From Paenibacillus terricola (lineage in GTDB: Bacteria; Bacillota; Bacilli; Paenibacillales; Paenibacillaceae): a DNA stretch of 64,000 bases. Under the pieces are notes generated by a model. The model had not been told where the DNA came from, ran no database searches, and worked only from the letters and a program-made list of their open reading frames with translations. Of this stretch, positions 8,430-18,916 are shown one piece after another. The stretch is from positions 62,001 through 126,000 of the forward strand of contig NZ_JACXZA010000006.1 of NCBI RefSeq assembly GCF_014779765.1. Reading direction: 5' to 3'. A program made the position numbers and the translations under genes. Position 1 is the stretch's first letter. Every line of letters starts with the position of its first letter.

Positions 8430-8517
8430 AGTTTTCTCCCCGATGTTACCCTTTAGTTACCCTCAGGATACCCCCGGCACCTCAAACCCCTTATAAATCA
8501 AGGGTTTTCGGTGGTTA
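8430..8517. other. Possible recombination-site scar downstream of groEL
   Basis: On the minus strand this gap carries near-repeats GGGGGTATCC, GAGGGTAACT and AAGGGTAACA at short intervals, and a small inverted repeat, AAACCCTTG and AAGGGGTTT. Such G-rich near-repeats look like arm sites beside tyrosine-recombinase attachment sites. No integrase gene or second att copy is visible in the window, so this is a guess. The remaining 8269-8382 stretch holds no gene. Confidence 0.25.
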
Positions 8518-10197
<1,680 letters not shown>

Positions 10198-10234
10198 TTA
10201 TGTGTGTCTGCCTTGTATGTGACTCCTCGAGCGA

Positions 10235-10516
10235 TTAGCCCAGGATTGCGTGAATGTCGCTTTCCTTCATAATCAAATACTCTTTGCCTTCGTATTTGAC
10301 TTCCGTGCCCGCATATTTGGAGAACAGAACGCGATCGCCTACTTGAACTTCAAGCGCAATGCGTACGCCGTCCTTAAGCGTGCCGCTGCCTACAGCAACG
10401 ATTTGTCCTTCTTGCGGCTTTTCTTTGGCCGTATCTGGAAGCAGAATGCCGCTTGCCGTAGTCTCTTCTTTCGCGATCGGCAGTACCAATACGCGCTCAC
10501 CCAAAGGTTTGATCAT
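10235..10516 (-). CDS. groES: 10-kDa co-chaperonin GroES
   Basis: Lid of the GroEL chamber, 93 residues. It begins [13 protein letters not shown] and carries the mobile loop [19 protein letters not shown] that binds GroEL. The ATG has AAAGGAGG upstream. It is the first gene of groESL, behind a SigA promoter and a CIRCE operator. Confidence 0.99.
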   Translation of the reverse strand: MIKPLGERVLVLPIAKEETTASGILLPDTAKEKPQEGQIVAVGSGTLKDGVRIALEVQVGDRVLFSKYAGTEVKYEGKEYLIMKESDIHAILG

Positions 10517-10557
10517 GAAAAATAGCCTCCTTTAGAAAATGTTCCTTGTACTTTCTA

Positions 10558-10584
10558 TTAGCACTCGAACGACTCAAGTGCTAA
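10558..10584. promoter_or_regulatory. CIRCE operator (HrcA site)
   Basis: TTAGCACTC-N9-AAGTGCTAA differs from the consensus TTAGCACTC-N9-GAGTGCTAA at one position. It lies between the groES promoter and start codon, so HrcA repression with heat-shock relief is expected. Confidence 0.95.
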
Positions 10585-10595
10585 CAACCATTTTT

Positions 10596-10624
10596 ATAAT
10601 ACTCATTTTGGCGATACATTTCAA
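10596..10624 (-). promoter_or_regulatory. SigA promoter of groESL
   Basis: On the minus strand -35 TTGAAA (10619-10624) and -10 TATTAT (10596-10601) are 17 bp apart, directly upstream of the CIRCE element. Confidence 0.8.
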
Positions 10625-10661
10625 GTGCCCGGCCATCAATTTATCTGATTTTAACATATCG

Positions 10662-11807
10662 CTATTGGAGCTCATATTTGCCGCTTGACTGCAATATCGT
10701 GCGCACTTCAATGTCCATGTCTTCTCCGCCAGGGAGCCAGTCGTGCCCTGATACGTGCTTCTTCCAATAAGACAAATGGTACCGATACAAATTCAGCCTT
10801 GTCTGAAACACATCGGCATGCTGCTTCAGCCCTGACTTATAAGCTCGCTGAAGCTCCTTTGTCACAATTTTATTCGCCACGCTCTCCAGCTCCTGCTTGG
10901 AAAGCTTGCCTCCCATTTCAACCAAATGCGCCTTGATTGTTATCTTCAGCTTGAAACGAACATGGTCGCCTTGAGCGATTGCTTTCAATTGCTGCTTCAC
11001 ATCGTCTACAGAGATAGTCGCCTTATCTCCGTCTGACTTTATGGCTAACAGTTCATGCTTGAAATCAGGCTGCAACCATCGGATTCCTCGATAGTCGTTG
11101 TCGCTCATGTAACCAATAAAGCTTCGATTCGAGAATAAGAACACGCCGTCAAGCAAGTTGAGCTTCATCGGCTTGTCCATCTGTTTCCAATCCCCTGTCT
11201 CGGCAGTCAAGCTGGGCAGCAAGACGGTAATGGAGGGCTCATTCAGCTGCTGTACGTACATCTGCATATTCATAGACCGATATGCGCTGATTTGCTCGTG
11301 CAACAGATGAGGGGCGTACAATAGGCTAATGAGCGGCGAACGATTAAAAAGATTATGGGTCGTGAACAACTTCTCGATCTCATCGCGTGTACCGAACATC
11401 CACACCGTATACCTAGAAGCCCGTTGCCGGTTAAGTGCATCTAGCAGCTCATTGATCTGCAGCATGGCCCGCTCTTGAATGACGATCGATTTCAGCTGTT
11501 CGATGCTGACTTGATATTGAGAAGACTTAATCAGTGAGCGAATCGCCTCGAACACGGTATCCCCTTCGCCGCGCCCGATCCATATGACAGGAGATTTGTC
11601 CGGAGTCCCGCCTTCCGTCTTTGCTACTGCACTGAATCCGATCATCTCTCCGTAGAGAATGTACTTACCGTCCTTATAATCGACGCCAAGCGCTGTAACA
11701 TAACCGACATCCTGGAGATCGACTTCGTCCCAGCACCCTCCGATCACTAGCGCAACGGACAAGCCGAGCAATGCCTTTATTGCGTTTCTCAGCCATCCGA
11801 AGCTCAT
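10662..11807 (-). CDS. Ger(x)C family spore germination lipoprotein
   Basis: C subunit of a nutrient germinant receptor in the spore inner membrane, 381 residues. The N-terminus has a lipoprotein signal ending in the lipobox VIGGCWDEVDLQD, so Cys25 would be the lipidated residue. The rest shows the GerAC pattern: VTALGVDYKDGKYILYGEMIGF, then a C-terminal domain with repeated lysine-rich helices. The ATG overlaps the stop of the gerA-like gene by ATGA. It is last in a permease/A/C operon. Confidence 0.93.
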   Translation of the reverse strand: MSFGWLRNAIKALLGLSVALVIGGCWDEVDLQDVGYVTALGVDYKDGKYILYGEMIGFSAVAKTEGGTPDKSPVIWIGRGEGDTVFEAIRSLIKSSQYQVSIEQLKSIVIQERAMLQINELLDALNRQRASRYTVWMFGTRDEIEKLFTTHNLFNRSPLISLLYAPHLLHEQISAYRSMNMQMYVQQLNEPSITVLLPSLTAETGDWKQMDKPMKLNLLDGVFLFSNRSFIGYMSDNDYRGIRWLQPDFKHELLAIKSDGDKATISVDDVKQQLKAIAQGDHVRFKLKITIKAHLVEMGGKLSKQELESVANKIVTKELQRAYKSGLKQHADVFQTRLNLYRYHLSYWKKHVSGHDWLPGGEDMDIEVRTILQSSGKYELQ

Positions 11808-13234
11808 CGGCTCTCGCTCCCTCTGCTTCTATGTCTCAGCAAATCCCAAGGCACATGAATGATCGCTCTCAGCAGCTTCCGCCATTCAATCGGCGCGATC
11901 GGCGCCATGAATGGATGCCCGAACGATTCCAGCGAGCACATGTACACAAGAACGACGAACACGCTGATGAAGAAACCGAATATACCAAGGATGGAGGACA
12001 AGATCAGAATAAACAGTCGGATGACGCTAACCGACCCGTTCAAGGACTGATTGACTAGTGTAAAAGTAGCAACGGCCGTTACCGCTGCCGCGACTAACAT
12101 CGTCGGGGAAGTAAGGCCTGCCCGAATCGCGGCATCGCCGACGATTAAGCCCCCGACGACGGACACGGTCTGACCGACGGGTCTCGGCAGTCGGACGCCT
12201 GCTTCTCGAAACAGCTCGAACATCGCGAGCATCATGAACATCTCCATAGGGGCGGAGATCGGAAGCCCTGCACGCGATACCGTTACGGTAGCCAACAGAT
12301 TGAAAGGGATCTGGTCGGTATTAAAGGCGGATAAAGCGATCCAAAAGCCTGGCACGCACAGCGCCAGCACAAGACCGAATAAACGAAGCAGCCGCTCCAT
12401 CGTCACATAATGGTACGGCAAATGCGCATCCTCCGGCGACTTGATAAGCAGCGATAACGATGCCGGTGCGATAATAGCAGACGGCGAGCCATCCACCAAT
12501 ACCGCAACTCGCTTGCTTACAAGCGCCTGAACCACATAATCCGGTCGTCCATTGTAGTCCAGCAGCGGAAATAACGACAGCGGACGATCGGAGACCAGCT
12601 CTTCCAGCTGCGTTGAACTGTACATCGCATCAACGTCGATCGCTTTCAATCGACTGCGCATCTCGTCCACGATCGAGCTTTTGACTTTGCCATCGAGATA
12701 TAGCAACGCTACCTCAGTCTTCGTCATCTTCCCGAGCGAATAGAATTCGCAACGCAAATCAGCCGTTCTCAGCCGCTTGCGCACCAGCGCCAGATTCGTC
12801 TCCAGCTTCTCGACGAAGCCGTCTCGCGGTCCCTTCAGCGACACTTCCATTGTCGACTCTTCCGGCTGGCGGCCAGGAGGATCGCTAATTTCCGCTTTGT
12901 ACCAGCGATCGCCGCAATAGGCGATCAGCGCACCCGATGTAAGCTCCATAAAGATGGACTCCGTATCGACATCCTCCCGGATTTGCGAGAAGACCGGCGG
13001 CATACAAGAGTTCGAGCTGAAATCCCACGACTCCATCTCATTCATAATGCCGATATGAAGCTCGCGGCTATCTATCATGCCAATGCAATAGTACATGTGG
13101 ACTTGCACCTTGCCGTCATTAACATTGATGTTGCGCATGGTCACGTCGCCGCAGCGCTCCACCATCTCATCCCAATCCTGCAGGCTCGGATTGCGGCGAG
13201 CTGAACTCGGCTTTTTATTATCCGTGTCGATCAC
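11804..13234 (-). CDS. GerA family spore germination protein (A subunit)
   Basis: A subunit of the germinant receptor, 476 residues. An N-terminal cytosolic domain (about 1-290) with KTEVALLYLDGKV and a DRPLSLFPLLDYNGRPD segment typical of the family is followed by several membrane segments including SAPMEMFMMLAMFELFREAG. The GTG at 13234 has AAGGAGGTG six bases upstream and is preferred to in-frame starts further upstream with no ribosome site. It overlaps the permease gene by 17 bp, as is common in ger operons. Confidence 0.93.
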   Translation of the reverse strand: MIDTDNKKPSSARRNPSLQDWDEMVERCGDVTMRNINVNDGKVQVHMYYCIGMIDSRELHIGIMNEMESWDFSSNSCMPPVFSQIREDVDTESIFMELTSGALIAYCGDRWYKAEISDPPGRQPEESTMEVSLKGPRDGFVEKLETNLALVRKRLRTADLRCEFYSLGKMTKTEVALLYLDGKVKSSIVDEMRSRLKAIDVDAMYSSTQLEELVSDRPLSLFPLLDYNGRPDYVVQALVSKRVAVLVDGSPSAIIAPASLSLLIKSPEDAHLPYHYVTMERLLRLFGLVLALCVPGFWIALSAFNTDQIPFNLLATVTVSRAGLPISAPMEMFMMLAMFELFREAGVRLPRPVGQTVSVVGGLIVGDAAIRAGLTSPTMLVAAAVTAVATFTLVNQSLNGSVSVIRLFILILSSILGIFGFFISVFVVLVYMCSLESFGHPFMAPIAPIEWRKLLRAIIHVPWDLLRHRSRGSESR

Positions 13235-14336
13235 GCTTTCCACCTCCTTCCGTTTCTTTCCCATCGGCACCGCTTGCGGCAGCAATGGCCCACAGCATTA
13301 ACGTTAGGAATAGAACTACAATGCCGGAATAGTGAAAATAGTCCTGAAGCATGCCTCTGTAATACAGTTGCCTCTCCACGGTATAATAAGCCGCATATCC
13401 AACCAGAAGGGACAGTCCGATGATGCCGTTGTTTCGGCTCTTGTTTGTCCGGAACAACAGCTCCGATGCCAAGTATAGCGTTAATGAAATCCGCACGAAC
13501 GAGCCGGCCATCCATTGATAGATCGCAAGAAAATCAAGATGCTCAATGTAGTGACCGATGGTTACGAGCCTCCATTGGGAGAATGCCGGGTACTTCAACC
13601 GTTCGCTCTCGAACGGGCCAAACTCTGCGATCGCTCCTGTAGCGGGACCAAGCGCAAGCATCGCAAGAAACGCAATCAGTATTACGATGCCTCCTCGGCT
13701 CATCTGTCCTTTCAGGTGAGGCTGAATCAGCATCAGCATATACAGCTCGAGCAGAGCGCTGAAAGCATACAATCCCCCGTCCAGAATCGAACTAAAGCCA
13801 TGCTCTGCAATCGGCAGCATGAAATGGTAATCCTTGTGACGAATATTAGCCGACATGACAAAATCGCCGAGGAAAATAACGATCGGAAGCAGAATGCACG
13901 ATATGAATGCTATCGTCCGAAGACCTGCCAATGCGCCGTACGCGCAAAGCGCAATAAAGAGGAACGTTACGACATACGAAGGCGTAAGCGGCACATAAGT
14001 CGAATTGGAGAAGGCGACTGTGTCAACTAGCGAATGATAACACGTGAATATTAGCATCGAGAAAATGATTGCATTCACCAGCCATTTGGTCACAGACGGC
14101 ACCCTGGCGTCCAGCCAGTCGTTGAACGAACGTTCCTTGATGGAACGAACGATGCCCATCAGCGGAAAAGCAGCCCACAGCGCAGCCGCGGGAAGCGAAA
14201 CAAGCACGCTCAGCCACGCGTCACGATGTGCCGATTTCAGCAATAAGGGAATGATGACGACATGATTTACGATTCCGACCGACAGCGTCATCATCATAAT
14301 CATCGGCCATAAGCCAAAACGTTTCATCGCTTGCAT
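13218..14336 (-). CDS. GerB (GRT) family spore germination permease
   Basis: B subunit of the germinant receptor, 372 residues with about ten membrane segments; related to amino-acid permeases of the APC superfamily. It starts MQAMKRFGLWPMIMMMTLSV, with GGAGGTGA seven bases before the ATG at 14336. The next two genes complete the receptor in the order B-A-C, an alternative to the A-B-C order of Bacillus subtilis. It is presumably transcribed in the forespore; no clear SigG promoter was identified. Confidence 0.92.
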   Translation of the reverse strand: MQAMKRFGLWPMIMMMTLSVGIVNHVVIIPLLLKSAHRDAWLSVLVSLPAAALWAAFPLMGIVRSIKERSFNDWLDARVPSVTKWLVNAIIFSMLIFTCYHSLVDTVAFSNSTYVPLTPSYVVTFLFIALCAYGALAGLRTIAFISCILLPIVIFLGDFVMSANIRHKDYHFMLPIAEHGFSSILDGGLYAFSALLELYMLMLIQPHLKGQMSRGGIVILIAFLAMLALGPATGAIAEFGPFESERLKYPAFSQWRLVTIGHYIEHLDFLAIYQWMAGSFVRISLTLYLASELLFRTNKSRNNGIIGLSLLVGYAAYYTVERQLYYRGMLQDYFHYSGIVVLFLTLMLWAIAAASGADGKETEGGGKRDRHG

Positions 14337-14412
14337 CCTGACCTCACCTCCATCCCCAATATTTTCCCCTCGGGCCCTGTGATCATACATGGTTTGTCGA
14401 ATAATGGAACAC

Positions 14413-14465
14413 AAAAAAAAGCCGATCCGCAACATCCCTTCATCAGGAAAATTGCGAATCGGCTT
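14413..14465 (-). terminator. Terminator downstream of tatC
   Basis: On the minus strand AAGCCGATTCGCAA pairs with TTGCGGATCGGCTT (one mismatch), followed by eight T. It separates tatC from the ger operon. Confidence 0.9.
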
Positions 14466-14484
14466 ACTCTATTTACAGCTTCCA

Positions 14485-15315
14485 TTATGACTCGTTCACT
14501 GCGCTTCCTGCTTCGAACTCTTGCTCCCATGCGGCATCTGCAGCCTGCTGCTTCTTATAGACCGAATTCGATAAGAAGATGCTAATCTCATACAGCAAGA
14601 GCAGCGGAATCGATACAAGCACGTCAGAGATGACGTCAGGCGGTGTGATGATCGTACCGATCAACACCATGACGAAGTAGGCGACCCTTCTCATCTTGCG
14701 CAGACGAATCGGATTCAGAATCCGCAGCTTGGTCAGAAACATAATGACGAGCGGAAGCTCGAACAACAGCGAGATCGGAAGGAGAATATTGAACAGAAAC
14801 TGAATGTACTGCATGACACCGTACGTCTCAATCAAACCAAGGCTGCGAGACACTGACGTTGTGAAATCAAACGCCATCGGCGCGATAACGAAATAAGCAA
14901 ATGAAAGACCGACCAAGAAGAGGAAAAGCGCGAACGGAATATATTTCAGCGTCGCCTTCTGCTCCTTCGGCGATAAAGCCGGTTTCACGAACGACCATAG
15001 CTGGTAGAAGCCGAATGGCAGCACAAGCACCAGCGAGATGAGGAACGCGAACTTCATATACATCCCGATGCCATCCCATAACGAGAACGTGTGAAGATCA
15101 ACACCGTTCATCGGTCCATCCGTTATTACGAATTGATAAAGCGGCTTCGCATAATACAGCCCTATGCAGAGCCCGACAACGAGTACTAATATCGTCCAGA
15201 AAAGGCGCCGCCTCAGCTCGCCCAAATGTTCCAGCAGCGGCATCATTCCTTCTTCGCGCATGCGGCTTCTAATCCCCGCCGCCGACTGGCCGGAAGACTG
15301 CCGTTGTTCGGCCAT
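14485..15315 (-). CDS. tatC: Sec-independent protein translocase TatC
   Basis: Receptor subunit of the twin-arginine translocase in the plasma membrane, 276 residues. The TatC signature is visible: MPLLEHLGELRRRLFW (residues 25-40), then FYQLWSFVKPALSPKEQK, with six membrane segments. The ATG has AGGAGTGAG upstream. It follows tatA by 179 bp, with a terminator-like hairpin between. The N-terminal 20 residues before MMPLLEH are longer than usual. Upstream molybdenum-cofactor genes suggest that folded molybdoenzymes are among the cargo (inference). Confidence 0.97.
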   Translation of the reverse strand: MAEQRQSSGQSAAGIRSRMREEGMMPLLEHLGELRRRLFWTILVLVVGLCIGLYYAKPLYQFVITDGPMNGVDLHTFSLWDGIGMYMKFAFLISLVLVLPFGFYQLWSFVKPALSPKEQKATLKYIPFALFLFLVGLSFAYFVIAPMAFDFTTSVSRSLGLIETYGVMQYIQFLFNILLPISLLFELPLVIMFLTKLRILNPIRLRKMRRVAYFVMVLIGTIITPPDVISDVLVSIPLLLLYEISIFLSNSVYKKQQAADAAWEQEFEAGSAVNES

Positions 15316-15394
15316 GTTGGCTCACTCCTAACCAAGCACGCGTATCTTGTCCACTCGATGGGTGCGACACGCGCTTCATATGTATGCCGTGCGT

Positions 15395-15446
15395 GAAAAA
15401 ACCTCTATCGCGGCCCCATACGAGATATGCAGCCGCGTTTAGAGGT
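15395..15446 (-). terminator. Terminator-like hairpin between tatA and tatC
   Basis: On the minus strand CTCTAAACGCGGC pairs with GCCGCGATAGAG (one bulge), followed by six T. It lies inside the apparent operon and could set an excess of tatA over tatC transcript. Confidence 0.7.
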
Positions 15447-15494
15447 AGTTTGTATTGCAAATAGTAATGTCAGCCTCATGACAAACGGCTCCAA

Positions 15495-15728
15495 CTATTC
15501 CGGGAGCCGTTTATCGTTGACTTGAACGTCGTCCACCTTATTGATCTCTACACGTTCCTTCGACTTCTGATCATCGGTGTCGCTCATTACTTCGCGGGCA
15601 CCCGCCTTGAATTCACGCAGCGTACGTCCGAATGCGCGACCAAGCTCAGGCAGTTTGTTCGGTCCGAACAGCAGCAGTGCGATTACGACGAGCAGTATAA
15701 AGCCCGTAGGTCCGATACCATTAAACAT
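15495..15728 (-). CDS. tatA: Twin-arginine translocase subunit TatA
   Basis: Pore-forming subunit of the Tat translocase, 77 residues. It has one membrane helix (GFILLVVIALLLFGPNKLPELG), the FGPNKLPELGRAFG hinge that marks TatA/E, and an amphipathic helix followed by a charged tail. The ATG at 15728 has GAGAGG seven bases upstream; the in-frame GTG three codons earlier overlaps that ribosome site. It is followed by tatC. Confidence 0.95.
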   Translation of the reverse strand: MFNGIGPTGFILLVVIALLLFGPNKLPELGRAFGRTLREFKAGAREVMSDTDDQKSKERVEINKVDDVQVNDKRLPE

Positions 15729-15797
15729 TCCATTCACCTCTCTAATATTCGTTTGTGTATACTAGAAACTGCTAACGAGATAGCGTAATTCTATGTA

Positions 15798-16841
15798 CTA
15801 GCAGCCGTGCAATCCGCCATACCCCATCGTAACGATATCTTCGCGTGTTATCGTGTCGCCAGCCAATATTCTTGGAAGCAGCACATCGAAAGAGGTATGC
15901 GGGTCATGCATGACGCAGCCCGGCAGTCCCATAATCGGTACCCCGGCCAAATAACCGATTAACAGCATCGAGCCCGGCAGCATTGGTGTGCCATAGCTTA
16001 CGATGTGTGCGCCGGCTTCCCGGATCGCGCCTGGCGTCCGGTCGTCCGGATCAACGGACATACCACCAGTCACTAGTATCATATCATAACCGCTGTCAAA
16101 CAAGGAACGGATATGATTGACAATTGTATGTCGATCATCAGGGGTGAAGCGCTGCTCCACGACCTCGGAACCAAGTGCCTCCAGCTTGGCGCGCACGACT
16201 GGACCAAATTTGTCCTCGATCCGTCCACTAAACACCTCGCTGCCTGTCGTAAGCAAACCAACTCTGAATTTCTTCAGTGGACGCACCGTAATCGGAGCTG
16301 CTCCATCATTCTCCAGACGGTAAGCCTGTGCAAGTTTCTCTGCCGCTTCCACCTTCTCCTTCGGCAGAACAAGCGGGATTGCCCGCGTAGCGGCGACTGG
16401 TTGTCCCTCTCGAACGAGCGTATGATGCCGAACGGTCGCAAGTGCAATGTCGCCAATCCGATTGATGGATTCAACCAATTCAGGCGGGATAACCGCAAGT
16501 CCAGTCCGCTGAGCGCGAAGCGAAACTTTGCCCTCATGCGGCTCTGACAGCACGATGCCTTCGCCCTGCAGCGATGCGGCAAGACGGCCTGCTGCCTCAT
16601 CCTCGTGCAAATCATTATCCCCAATATCAAGCGTATAAATATGTGCCTTCCCGATATCAAGCAATCCAGGAATATCGGCCTCCGTGATCAGATGGCCGCG
16701 CTTATATTTACGTCCCTTGAACTGGCCGGGCACAATCTGAGTCAGATCGTGCGCAAGCCGCATCCCAACTGCTTCCTCGACCGGAATTTCCCGCATTACT
16801 GTCGATTGTAATTGTCCGTCGCTCGTTTCATTACCGTTCAT
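15798..16841 (-). CDS. Molybdopterin-binding protein (MoeA/MogA-like domain)
   Basis: 347 residues. The C-terminal part carries a MoCF_biosynth domain: VGLLTTGSEVFSGRIEDKFG, the TGGMSVDPDDRTP phosphate loop and the PGCVMHDPHTSFDVLLPR end. The N-terminal 160 residues lack the usual MoeA domain layout. Such proteins bind molybdopterin or handle Moco late in synthesis or delivery; the exact role is not known. The ATG at 16841 overlaps the mog stop by 11 bp, so they are coupled. Confidence 0.85.
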   Translation of the reverse strand: MNGNETSDGQLQSTVMREIPVEEAVGMRLAHDLTQIVPGQFKGRKYKRGHLITEADIPGLLDIGKAHIYTLDIGDNDLHEDEAAGRLAASLQGEGIVLSEPHEGKVSLRAQRTGLAVIPPELVESINRIGDIALATVRHHTLVREGQPVAATRAIPLVLPKEKVEAAEKLAQAYRLENDGAAPITVRPLKKFRVGLLTTGSEVFSGRIEDKFGPVVRAKLEALGSEVVEQRFTPDDRHTIVNHIRSLFDSGYDMILVTGGMSVDPDDRTPGAIREAGAHIVSYGTPMLPGSMLLIGYLAGVPIMGLPGCVMHDPHTSFDVLLPRILAGDTITREDIVTMGYGGLHGC

Positions 16842-17331
16842 TGGCGTGTTCCCCAACTTGGCCGGATACAATGCCAAGCGCATGTGGAAGCTGATCGATG
16901 ACGCTCATAAGGCTTTCCTGAACGCCTTTGGGACTTCCAGGAAGATTAATGATGAGCGAACGATCCCGGATGACACTGACGCCTCGGCTTAACATCGCCC
17001 TGCGCGTCCGGCTCATCCCGTTCATTCGCATCACTTCCGAAATACCTGGCACGAGACGATCAGCAACCTTCAAGGTCGCTTCAGGCGTAACATCCCGTGG
17101 GCCAAGGCCTGTTCCGCCTGTCGTGAGCACGAGATCCGCCTTATAATAGTCCGTCATCTCGATGAGAGCAGCCATAATCTCATCCTGCTCATCCGGTACG
17201 ATTCGGTAGTCGACAATCTCGCCTCCGATCTCTTCTTCCACCAATTCTCGAATGACCTGCGCACTCGTATCCTCGCGTTCTCCCCTCGAGCCCTTATCAC
17301 TTGCTGTCAGAATCGCCACTTTCCATTTCAT
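16831..17331 (-). CDS. mog: Molybdopterin adenylyltransferase-like protein (MogA/MoaB)
   Basis: Activates molybdopterin by adenylation before molybdate insertion. At 166 residues it is a stand-alone MoCF domain: KVAILTASDKGSRGEREDTS, then LTTGGTGLGPRDVTPEAT, both family signatures. The ATG at 17331 has GGAGGA upstream; the TTG two codons earlier has poor spacing. MogA and MoaB are hard to tell apart on sequence alone. The gene is downstream of moaC and overlaps the next gene. Confidence 0.92.
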   Translation of the reverse strand: MKWKVAILTASDKGSRGEREDTSAQVIRELVEEEIGGEIVDYRIVPDEQDEIMAALIEMTDYYKADLVLTTGGTGLGPRDVTPEATLKVADRLVPGISEVMRMNGMSRTRRAMLSRGVSVIRDRSLIINLPGSPKGVQESLMSVIDQLPHALGIVSGQVGEHANER

Positions 17332-17448
17332 GAACAATTCCTCCTGACTCAGGATCTTTGAGCCGAGCTCAAAGTCACTCTGCTCAGCAAATTGCTTGCC
17401 TCTTTCAAACTGTAGCTTATAAGCAAATTGCTTGTTTCCGCGAGGGAG

Positions 17449-17937
17449 CTAGATTGACTTCTCGTCATTCCGCCGATAATCCCCGCTCTTACCGCCGGTC
17501 TTCTCGATCAACCGTGTCGGTCCAATCACCATATCTTTATCGATTACCTTGCACATATCATATACGGTCAATCCAGCAGCTGAAACAGCGGTCAGCGCCT
17601 CCATCTCTACACCTGTCTTGCCGGTCGTTCTTACTGTAGCTTCGATGTATAGCTCATCATGGCCATTATCTTCAAAGGCGATGCTGACGCCTGTCAACGC
17701 AATCGGATGACACATTGGAATCCATGCCGATGTCTGCTTCGCCGCCATAATGCCAGCAACCTGCGCGACCCCAAGCACATCTCCCTTGCTAATCCGGCCT
17801 TCCTTAATCGTCTGCAGCGTCTCCGGCCGCATCGTTACCGCCGTCCGCGCGATCGCTGTCCGTTTCGTTACGTCCTTCTCCGAAATATCAACCATACGCG
17901 CTCTGCCCTGCTCATCGAAATGCGTTAACGATTCCAA
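17449..17937 (-). CDS. moaC: Cyclic pyranopterin monophosphate synthase MoaC
   Basis: Second enzyme step of molybdenum cofactor synthesis, 162 residues. Signatures are [22 protein letters not shown] near the start, [12 protein letters not shown] (catalytic histidine region) and [22 protein letters not shown]. The start is TTG at 17937, with AAGGAG nine bases upstream, overlapping the previous gene by 13 bp. In the 117-bp gap after it, CTTTGAGC-CGA-GCTCAAAG (17355-17373) and two copies of AGCAAATTGCTTG form small hairpins of unknown role. Confidence 0.97.
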   Translation of the reverse strand: MESLTHFDEQGRARMVDISEKDVTKRTAIARTAVTMRPETLQTIKEGRISKGDVLGVAQVAGIMAAKQTSAWIPMCHPIALTGVSIAFEDNGHDELYIEATVRTTGKTGVEMEALTAVSAAGLTVYDMCKVIDKDMVIGPTRLIEKTGGKSGDYRRNDEKSI

Positions 17938-18563
17938 TCTAATCGACTCCTTCGTCCGCTCCAGTACACGTGCTGCTCTGTCACGATCGCATCCATTCGA
18001 GCATCATGACTATCCATTGGCACTGCCGAGACGATCTGCGCCTCAAAGCAGCAGCCAGCCCACAATGGCATTTCCTTCTCACTTGGCACAAGGCTGCGCA
18101 GACGGTCGCAATAACGATCATAGAAGCCGGCTCCGTATCCAAGCCTTCCTCCGAGCTGATCAAAGGCAAGTCCAGGAACAATGACAGCGCCAGGTACGTA
18201 CGTATCTTCGCACTTCACAGCCTGCGCTGGATTCGGTTCTCGAATGCCGAACGCGCCAGGCATGAGCTCGTCCCAACCGCGAATCCAATATGGCGTCATC
18301 GTTACGCCATCCGCTTCGCAGCGCGGTGCCGACACAGCAATTTCATTCCGCCAGCACCACTCGATGAATTCCGCTGTATCCAGCTCCGAACGAAGCCCGA
18401 TGTAGACCATCACATTCTCGGCTCCGATACCCGCCAATAGGTCGGCTATACGTTGACAAGCCGCTTGCGACCAGCTTGTACGTTGTGCTGGCGCTATTGC
18501 TTCGCGCCTACTCTTCATGACAGCCCGCAGCTCGCGCTTCTCGCCGTTATTCTGTTGCATCAT
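17925..18563 (-). CDS. 5-formyltetrahydrofolate cyclo-ligase
   Basis: ATP-dependent conversion of 5-formyl-THF to 5,10-methenyl-THF, cytosolic, 212 residues. The family signature [15 protein letters not shown] is present at about residues 138-152, and the N-terminus ([15 protein letters not shown]) carries the usual lysine/arginine-rich helix. It overlaps moaC by 13 bp and heads the moaC-mog-molybdopterin operon, an arrangement that puts folate salvage with pterin cofactor genes. Confidence 0.95.
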   Translation of the reverse strand: MMQQNNGEKRELRAVMKSRREAIAPAQRTSWSQAACQRIADLLAGIGAENVMVYIGLRSELDTAEFIEWCWRNEIAVSAPRCEADGVTMTPYWIRGWDELMPGAFGIREPNPAQAVKCEDTYVPGAVIVPGLAFDQLGGRLGYGAGFYDRYCDRLRSLVPSEKEMPLWAGCCFEAQIVSAVPMDSHDARMDAIVTEQHVYWSGRRSRLDWNR

Positions 18564-18765
18564 GGGTTAGCCCTCTCTACCAAATCTTGCAGCAATAATC
18601 GTTATTAGTTTACCATTGTTGAACAGCTTTCGCCAATGCGAAGGCTAGTTTCGTATTCGGTCATTATCATGTGAGAAAAGCACTATCTAGGCCAAGCGAA
18701 GATGTTCGACCTATAGCTTTGAGGAGTTAAGTATCTTCGAAAGGTAGGTTTTATCGAATTGAATC

Positions 18766-18859
18766 GAACCGTTCCGATTAAAAAGTCGGCTCTGTCGGTT
18801 CACCTCGCCAATAAGAATTTGTTCTTTCCTAATTACACCGGAAACATATAAATTCTTAT
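18766..18859 (+). other. Structured leader upstream of the ABC-F gene
   Basis: Two hairpins precede the ABC-F gene: GAACCG/CGGTTC with an inner CCGA/TCGG stem (18766-18801), and ATAAGAATTT/AAATTCTTAT (18811-18859). Neither has a T run. Leader hairpins control some antibiotic-resistance ABC-F genes, but there is no visible uORF to support that here. The rest of 18564-18916 shows nothing definite. Confidence 0.3.
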
Positions 18860-18916
18860 GTGGTAAACTGTCACTATACGTTGACTCATGTTGTGAATTG
18901 GAGGTTATCATTCCAT

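Noticed and set aside
18711-18911. 66-codon open frame on the minus strand upstream of the ABC-F gene
   Set aside because: No ribosome site, AT-rich composition with no recognisable motif, and it overlaps the ABC-F leader hairpins.
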